Below, one piece after another: positions 56,485 through 64,000 of a stretch of DNA of 64,000 nt; the first letter of the stretch is position 1; each line of letters begins with the position of its first letter. This DNA is from Magnaporthiopsis rhizophila (lineage: Eukaryota; Ascomycota; Sordariomycetes; Magnaporthales; Magnaporthaceae): positions 124,001-188,000 of the forward strand of contig PYSS01000008.1 in assembly GCA_003049465.1 (NCBI GenBank), in the 5' to 3' direction. The notes beneath the pieces were generated by a model that saw only the letters and a list, made by a program, of their open reading frames with translations, did not search any database and was not told the DNA's origin. A program made the position numbers and the translations under genes.

Positions 56485-57000
56485 TTATGGTTTGGTTTGT
56501 TCGTTCCATTTGTTTATTGTTTGGGGATAATAAGCTGTAGAAAAGGCGTGTTTTGCACCTAAGTTTGTTATAAGCTGTTTCCAAAATTTGCTATTAAATA
56601 ATTTGTTTCGGTTTAAAATTATGCGTTTCGGTGTTTTGTATTTTGCGATTATATTCCGGATAAAAATATAGGCTAAGTTTGTAACTTTTGCATTTTTTTT
56701 AAACGGCAGGTATATAGTATATTTGGTAAATCGGTTAATTATTATTATAATATTGTTATATTGGATATTTATAAAGGGTTTTTTTGATTTAGATAGCCTT
56801 ATAATAAAATTCGCCATAATTTTTTGCTATATTTTGCTAGGTGCTGGTAAAGGTTGCAGTAATTTATAAGGTTTATGCTTATTGGTTTTGTTTTTTGCAT
56901 AATCCTTGCAATTTTTAATTATATTATGCATTTCGGCACAAGTTTTTATAAACCCGTAATATTACCAAAGCTTTTTTCAGGTTTTAGCAATTTTTTGGTA
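56485..57000 (-). pseudogene. Integrase core remnant of pol, copy F
   Basis: The open piece 56485-56817 contains A-N-F-I-I-R-L, I-N-R-F-T-K-Y-T-I-Y-L-P-F, L-N-R-N-K-L-F-N-S-K-F-W-K-Q-L and F-S-T-A-Y-Y-P-Q-T. This is the DDE integrase order with the catalytic Asp codons read as Asn. At 110 codons it is the longest surviving pol piece in the block. Confidence 0.85.
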
Positions 57001-57779
57001 TTTATTAGTTATTTGGTTATAAATTTGCTGGATTTTTTTTGGGGTCCAATTTTTTTGTTGGGTTATTTTGGCTAATGCCTGTTATACTGGGATTAGGGAT
57101 CCGTTTGGTTTTTTGGCCAAAATTGCGCATATTTTTGGTGATATATTTATCTGATGGTTTAATTAACAGTTTAAAGCGTTCGTTTAGCCGTTTTTTGATT
57201 TTTTCCTGATTTTAATTCGGAGGTTATAATTTTAAAGGAATTGGTTTTATCAAATTTATCTTTTGTTTAGTATTTGGTTAATGGTAAATTATAATAGGTT
57301 TTTGTAATTAGTATATATTATAATTTGGTGGTTAATTTTGTATAAATATACCTTTTATTTTTCCCAAGCTTTAATAATGGTAAAAAGCTTTTTGTTATAA
57401 ATTTGATAATTTAGTTCAGGTTTATTTAATTTTTGCAAAAAAAATATATAAAAGTGCAATTTTTTTTGGTTATTTTGTTATTTTAGCTATTTTTTAATAG
57501 CAAAATTCGATATATTAATTTCGATTTTAAAAGGTTTATTTGGGTTTGGTATTATTAGTACCGGTGTTTGGATAATAGCTTTTTTTTAGCAAATTAAAGG
57601 TTATTTATTTTTATATTTCCCAATAAAATTGGGTATTATTTTTGGTAAAATCCATAAATAGTATAGCTTTTTTGCTAAAATTTCGGATAAATTTTCGGTA
57701 AAAATTCAAAAAATTTAAAAAGTTTTGTACTTTTTTAACCGTGATAAATACAGGCTAATTTTTTATTGCCTGTATTTTT

Positions 57780-58350
57780 TTGGGTTTTATCCGAATTTTT
57801 TTTTGTTTAATAATAAATTTAAAAAAAATTACCTTTAAGGAATGCCATGTATATTTGTCCGGGTTAACCAAAAATTTTGCATTTTGCAATTTTTGCAATA
57901 TTTTGTGCATATATTGTTTATATTTTTTTAGCATTTTTGAAAAAATCAGGATATTATTTAAATATGTAAGGGCAAAAATATCGAGATATTTTTGTAATAT
58001 ATGATTAATTATTTGCTGAAACGTGGCTGGTGCATTGGTAAATTTGAAAATTATTATTAATAATTCGAAAATTTTAAGTTTGATCCGAAAAGCAGTTTTT
58101 TATTTATCCCTTTTTTTGATTTTTAGCAGGTTATAAGCTTTGTATAAATTTAGGGCTGTAAACCACCGGCTTTTTCCAAACCTATTTTTAAATTTGTTAA
58201 TTAAAGGTAAAAAATACCAATTTTTTATTATTTTTTAATTTAACAGATAATAATCGATATATATCCGTTTTTCCCCGTTTTTTTTGGGGATAAACAAAAT
58301 TTTATATCTTATAAAAAAGTTGAAAAATTTGGTAAATTTTTTCCTGATTT
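57780..58350 (-). pseudogene. Reverse transcriptase remnant of pol, copy F
   Basis: Aligns on the minus strand with the RT regions of copies B and D (T-N-A-P-A-T-F-Q-like block, Y-L-N-N-like box, K-W-I-Y-I-D-Y). Heavily interrupted by stops. Confidence 0.7.
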
Positions 58351-61300
58351 TTTCCTTGAGCTGTTTTTGTAGCAGCTTTTTTTGTTAAGGGTTTAATCGG
58401 TACAGTTTTTGATATTTGAGTTATACTTTTGGTTTAAGCTTGATTTTATAATTAAACGGTTTATATTTTGGTAATACTGTTTTTAAATTTTTTTGGAATA
58501 ATTTCCAATATTTGTGGTATTTTTTAGGAACGTTTTTAAATTTCTTTTTGGTAATTTTTTGCTTGTTGGGTCCGTTTGCGTCCGTGTTTATTGGTATTTT
58601 GGTTAGTGCGGTTTGTTAAGGTTAATTATTAAGTTTTGTTGCCGTTATAACTGCCTTTTTTGGCATTTATTTTCCATTATCCGGGATTTGTGGCTGTTGG
58701 GTTTCCTTATTGGTTAATAGCGATTTTTTTTATTGGATCCGTTCGGTAACTTAATTTATTAAAGGGTTGTATTTTTTAAATTATAAAAGGCTTAAAATTA
58801 GGTTTTTTTTTTTATATTTATAATATTCAGGGTTATTTTATAGGTTTTTCCCAGGAGTTGAAATTTAAATTAATCAGTTTTAATATTGATTTTTCCTTTA
58901 TTAAATGTAATTGGCTCCTATTTTATTATTATAAGGTTATATGGTTCCTTTTTTTAATATATTGGAATGCTGTACCTTTTTATTATTTTTGGCGAAAAAT
59001 AGTTTTTTTGGGCTTTGTAATCGATTATAATTTTTATTTTTTGCTTTTTTTAATATATTGTTATTTTAATATGTTTATACTGGTCGATAATTGTTGCTGT
59101 TAGGGATTTTGCTGGTTATTGCCCTATTTGTGCCTTATTTTTGGATAAACTTTTTAATTTTTTGCTTGGGGCGCCTATTTCCGGCCTTTGATTGCTTTTG
59201 TTAATCGGGCAAACCTATTTGTCCAGGCCCTTATTTTTTTTTCCATATATACCTTGCACTTTAGTTTTTTATATATCTGATAGGTGAAAATTTTTGCTAA
59301 GTATATTATAAAATATGCTAATAATAGTATAAAAATTATTGCAAGGCTTTTGTAGCCCATTTTTGCTATTTACCATTTTGGAAACTAATATTTTTGGCGT
59401 GGGTATTGTACTGGTTTTTTTCTTTTTTTTTGTGGAAAAAAATTGTGCTTCAGCTTTTTAACTATATATTATTTGCAATTATTATATAAATATTTGGCCT
59501 AAAATAATTTATCGTAATATTTTATATTAAGGTTTATATTTTTATAATTTAATATATAAGGTTACGTTAATTATTAATTTAGGTTTGGAATATTTTCAAA
59601 TGGTGCCCCGTAATAAATAATTAATTGATTATTTTTTAATTAATCCAAAGATTTTTTTTTATTATTTTGCGCCGGTTTTTTGCGTACCAAACCGCTAATA
59701 GGTTTGGGCTAATCCTAAAACCATTAATTTATTTTTAGAAACTTAAATAAAATATATGCCTTTTATATTTCTTTTTTGGTTATAAAAAATTATTTTTCCA
59801 TTTCGATTAGTTATTAGTCTAATTTTTGCTGGAATTTTTTAAAATCGATAATATATTACCATTATTATTTGCCAAATTTTTTATTATTGGGGCCTGTTTT
59901 TATGGTTCCCCTAAATATTATTAGGTTTAGTTTTTTTTTGGATTTGTATTAAATGCGTTTGGCCCAAAAATTGTTCCATTTTTATATTTATATTTAAATT
60001 TTTCTCGGGATTGCTAACCGCAGTATCCAATACGCCCTTGTACCGGGCTAATTTTTTAAATTCCTTATTTTATTTTTCGAATTTTTTCGAAATATGCGCT
60101 GCTGTATTATTTTTTTTTTCGAACGTTATAAAATTGATAATTGCTCCGACCTTTTTTTTGTTACCGATTCAGGATCGATCAACCTGTTATATTATAATAA
60201 TTTATCGTTTAAGGTAATATTTTATGGCATTTTTATCGAAATAATGGATTATGCAATTTTTATTAAAATAATAAGTTTAATTAAACAATGCTCCGAAATA
60301 TAGGTTTTTTTTTCTCGTTTATTATATTGCTTTGGGTAAGGCCGGAATTGCGGAATCGTGTTTTTTGGTGCGCTTTTTTGGCAAAAAATAGCCGTTTATC
60401 GGTTTTTTTGCGGATAATTTTTTTTAATATATTCTTTTTTCCTATATTTGAAACATTTTCCGTTTTTTGGGTTTTTAAACCTGATATATTTTTATTTTTT
60501 TTATTAATGTATAATTTTAGCACTAAAATTTATAAGTTTAGGGTGTATATTATAAATTATGGATTATTGCTGTTTTGCTTTTTTCTAGTTAGTTTTATTA
60601 TTTTGCGCTATTGGTTTGGTTTGCTAAACTTTTTTTTTAAAATAATATTTGTATAATTTATTACTAATATAAATGGCCGTAATAATATAATTGATAAAAT
60701 TTTCAGGTTATTCCTGTTTAAATAGCTTGTTTTTTATATTATTTTTTAGCCTTTAATAAAACTGGATTATTTTAATATTTTTCGTTTAATTAAGCTTGTT
60801 AATTAATTATTGAAATTTGGAAATATAAATTAATGCGGGGCCTTTTTGCCAAAATTAAAATAATTTTTTTTCGGCCACCCGTTTTTTGTCGATTTGCCCG
60901 AAAATTTTGGCAACCTTTTCGCCGAACTTTTTAAAATTGGCAAATATTAGTTTGGTTTTTTTTTTGAACTTGTTGTATTTTTTTAAATAATCGGACCAAA
61001 TGGATTCGAACCAATCTTTAATTTTGCTATTCAGGCGTATAATTATATAAGCAATTTTCTGTTTTTCCTGCTAAAAATGGTTTTAATAAAACAAAAAGTA
61101 CCCTTTATACTCGGTTAGGAATATTTTAATTTTGCCTTCCTTTTTATTATATTTATCAGGCGAGGGAAATTTGTAAAATTTAACGGCAATATGGGGCTCG
61201 GTTTGGGCTTTTTTAAATTTTTCGATTTCCGTGATAAATATTTGTATGGCCGTCGAAGGGTTATTGTACAACTTGCTGGCAATAATAATATTTTCGGATT

Positions 61301-61370
61301 TTTTGCCTGCAATTAATATAATTATTATTGCTTATTATTTTCGGTAAATATTAAACAGGATTAATCAAAA

Positions 61371-61822
61371 TATTATAAACGGTTTTTTGTTTTTAGGGTA
61401 AAATATGCTAAAAAAGGTGCTAAGCAGTAACATTTCCACAAAATTGCTTGTGCTGGAATTAAAATAATAACAAAAATTTCGATTATTTGCCCAAAGGGGT
61501 GCTTTAAAGCTAATTTAGGTTAACTAATACCAAAGCCTCAGTTTGAGCTATTTTGATAGTAAAAAACCCTTTTTTTTTATACCTGTGCTGGCTTTTTCCT
61601 TAATTGTGCTATATTTGCTATGTAGCATAGCAAATATATTACCCTGCTATGTGTGCTATGTTATATAGCACATATATTACTCGTGCTTAGGTAAGTGCCT
61701 AGTTATGTAACTCCTCCCTGGTTTCGGTCATTCGGCCTTTGGCCTACTCGACTGCGGGGTAAAGGCGTCTCGCTGGGGGTTAGCCCCAGCCCTTTTGCCC
61801 CCTGCCAGCTGTGGTTGTAACA
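61371..61822 (-). repeat. 5' LTR of nested chromovirus F (452 bp)
   Basis: Starts TATTATAAAC (decayed TGTTACAAAC) and ends GTTGTAACA, followed by TAATA. Pairs with 54590-55042. Its last about 140 bp are visibly less decayed than the rest. Confidence 0.9.
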
Positions 61823-63378
61823 TAATATAGCTGGGTAATTTTGATTAGGGTTAATCTGTATTAATTATTATTTTTTGCCTTCCTTTTAAAATTTTTCGAA
61901 AATTAAAGGGGTATATAAAACGAGCGTTCCGTTTATATTTATTATTGGGGTATCCTGTTTGTTGCAAAATTAATTGGCGCTTTTAAAGCGGAAATTTTCT
62001 GGTTTGGGGGATTAGAAAGGTTTTTTTTGTATGGTTTCCTATATGGGTGCCTTTAATATTTTGCCCGTGCTGGTTATACCTATCGAACCGTTATTTATTA
62101 TAATGGAATTATTGATAAATGGCCGCCTATTTTCCGTATAAAAGGGTGGCGGCGAAAAAAAAAGGATCCGGGTAATTTTTTTAGCTTAATCCTTATATAT
62201 TTCGGTAAAAATTTTTAGGTTATATTAAAAAGCTGTGATAATTTTACCGTATTTTTTAATAATATTTATACTTTTCTGGATATTTTAGGCAAAAATATTA
62301 CAATGTTTGTTAAGGTTATTAATAAGTATTATATTCTGTACGTCCGCTTTTAGGCTATATGCCAAAAGGGTAATATTATTTACCTTTTTCCCAAATTTTT
62401 TAATTTTAGGTTTAAAAATTCCGAAAATATTATTAAATTTTCTGATAAAAATTTCGTATATTTTTGTAAAATTATAAAAGTTTTTCAAAATTCTTTTAAT
62501 AATATTTGTTATTATTTATATCAGGGTTGCAAGATTTTGTTAATTTTTATTTATCTTTTGCATAAAAAGGTTTATAGCCTGAGCTGCCTCGTTATAAAAA
62601 TACATTTTAATAATATTAATGGCATATTTAATTTATTTATTTTGTTTTTTAAAATTATAAACCTGCTTTTCGGTATTTTATTTTAAAAATTTAGCTGCCT
62701 GGTATTATTGCTGGTTTATTTTGCCAAAAACGGCTTATATTAAATTAAAAGCAAGGTTAAGGTTTTTGTTAAAGGTTTTAAACTTATTTTTAAGGTTTTA
62801 TTTTAAAATATACTATTTGCATTTGATTTAAATCAAACAATTTTCACTTATAAAGCTGGTTATAATAAGGGAAATAATAATATAACTCGAGTTTTATTAT
62901 AAAAGTTTGCCTAAAAAGGGTTGCCAGCATTTGCTGGATTTTAAGAACGAAAAAAAGGCAAGCAATTTGTTAAGGGCCGATTATTATTCCTAATAGGGTT
63001 TTGTAATAAATAAACCGATTAATGCATCGGTTTTAAAAAAAAATTTAAGCTTAATAAGGTGGTATTAATATTAAATTTTTTTTGGAATAATGGATTATAT
63101 GCAATACAGGTATCAAAAAAAGGCTGGAACGGATAATATTAGGATTCAGGTACTAATAAAGCTTTTTTTGTTTTTTATTTTGGGATCCTTCCCCTAAATG
63201 CTTATTTAATTTGCAGCCCAAAAGTATAATATTATAGCAGCATTTTTAAGGATAATAACCACAAAAAAAGCAATTAGGCTTATTAAAAGGGTGGACTTTT
63301 GCTAAAACAGCCTTTTTAAAGTTTAAAAGGAAAAATAAAGGGCTATTACAGGGCGGTCCTAAAAAAAAAAAATTTATT

Positions 63379-63688
63379 TATAACAAAAATGCAAAATATA
63401 GGTTTAAGAAAAATTTTATATTTGCTAATAAATTTTTTAAAATTTTAAAAGATGCTTGGGGCCTTCCTTTTTTTTGCAATCCAGGGCTTTTGGGCAGCCC
63501 CTATTATATAAAGGGGCTGGGGGCCCTTGCGTTCCTGATTCGGGTATTGATCCCGAATTAAGGTACACATCCCGAGGGCGCGTTTCCTAACTGCGGGGTC
63601 AGGCGTTTATCTACTGCGAGGTTTTTGTGCATCTGTTGGCGGCCTTTATAGGCGCCCCAATGACTGTCAAAGCTGAGTCCGCGTGACA
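63379..63688 (-). repeat. 5' LTR of the outer chromovirus (310 bp)
   Basis: Starts TATAACAAAA (decayed TGTAACAAGG) and ends GCGTGACA, followed by CATAA. Same length as the left LTR. Confidence 0.9.
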
Positions 63689-64000
63689 CATAACCAGGGC
63701 CTATCCGGACCTTCCAGACCACATTATATCTAATAGCAAATTTTTTGCAAGTCCGGCTTTTAGCCTGGCTTTTTTTTCGAATACCATCCTTTCACCTGCC
63801 CTTTTAATATTTTTTCACTTTGGTTAGGGGGTGGCGAAGGAGGTGGCCAGGGGCTGTATCAACTAGCTTGGATAAAAGATACTTCTGGCGGGTCTTCCAA
63901 ATGATTTTTACAAGGGCCTAAAAGCTTATTACCCAGATCCACAAACAAAAAACAAAGCGGTTGGCAAAATTAGTATGGAAAAAACAAAAACAGCATTTAC
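63689..64000. other. Right flank beyond the outer chromovirus
   Basis: Starts with the CATAA target duplication. It is moderately AT-rich with GC-richer patches (GGTTAGGGGGTGGCGAAGG). No gene or known repeat is recognised before the window ends. Confidence 0.5.

Larger units (their letters stand above)
54590..61822 (-). mobile_element. Nested full-length chromovirus (copy F), 7233 bp
   Basis: LTRs at 54590-55042 and 61371-61822 are flanked by TAATA on both sides (54585-54589 and 61823-61827). It is inserted in the gag region of copy E. Minus-strand order: 5' LTR, gag-like region (about 58900-61300), RT (about 57780-58350), integrase (56485-57000), chromodomain region (about 55870-55990), then the opposite-strand accessory gene (55155-55769) and the 3' LTR. 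It belongs to the same family as copies A-D. It is the only copy of that family in the window with both ends and a target duplication. Confidence 0.9.
48521..63688 (-). mobile_element. Outer Ty3/gypsy chromovirus (copy E) with nested copy F
   Basis: Two 310-bp LTRs (48521-48830 and 63379-63688) are flanked by the same 5-bp target duplication, CATAA (48516-48520 and 63689-63693). Removing the nested element (54590-61822) and one copy of its TAATA leaves about 7.9 kb. Minus-strand order: gag region (about 52800-54580, continuing beyond the insert), RT (about 51050-51560), integrase (about 49600-50000), chromodomain (about 48890-49080), 3' LTR. A purine run adjoins the left LTR on the minus strand, as a polypurine tract would, agreeing with minus orientation. 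Stops occur throughout. Confidence 0.88.

Overview
The window reads as nuclear DNA of a filamentous ascomycete, most likely a Sordariomycete. The reasons are short introns with GT..AG ends and CTAAC/CTGAC-type branch sites, GC-rich coding DNA, a Zn2Cys6 regulator, and a sharp split between gene-rich euchromatin and very AT-rich, stop-riddled retrotransposon blocks of the kind left by repeat-induced point mutation (RIP). The species cannot be fixed from the sequence alone.

Layout: 1-17578 is a block of decayed Ty3/gypsy chromovirus copies. Two are in plus orientation (remnant 1-1761, nested in another at 1762-8044) and two in minus orientation (8667-11229, interrupted by another at 11230-17578). 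Between the two orientations lies a 620-bp spacer holding a GC-richer island of hairpins. 17579-47930 is euchromatin with ten gene models. 47931-64000 is a second decayed block, dominated by a chromovirus (48521-63688, 310-bp LTRs, target duplication CATAA) that carries a second chromovirus nested inside it (54590-61822, about 450-bp LTRs, target duplication TAATA).

The genes, in order, are: nucleoporin Nup49 (-), cleavage/polyadenylation factor Fip1 (+), RNA polymerase III subunit Rpc31 (-), a HEAT-like protein resembling Hsm3/PSMD5 (+), the Arf exchange factor Sec7 (-), the E2 subunit of pyruvate dehydrogenase (+), a Zn2Cys6 transcription factor (+), a secreted Cys-rich protein with a duplicated CGGC module (+), a small fungal protein of unknown function (-) and a 713-aa Ser/Gln-rich protein of unknown function (+). 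Three neighbouring pairs are divergent and may share promoters (nup49/fip1, rpc31/hsm3-like, sec7/lat1). Most of the core is housekeeping machinery with no pathway linking the genes; it is not a biosynthetic cluster.

The most unusual observation is in the transposons. All five copies of one chromovirus family carry a gene remnant on the strand opposite gag-pol, between the chromodomain and the 3' LTR. Its reading preserves a Zn2Cys6-like cysteine spacing followed by a charged helical segment. Other notable points are an uninterrupted (GAA)341 tract just behind the secreted-protein gene, a decay pattern in the transposons that looks strand-coordinated with gag-pol orientation, and the hairpin island. 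Exon joins and domain positions were worked out by hand from the sequence and were not checked by any search.
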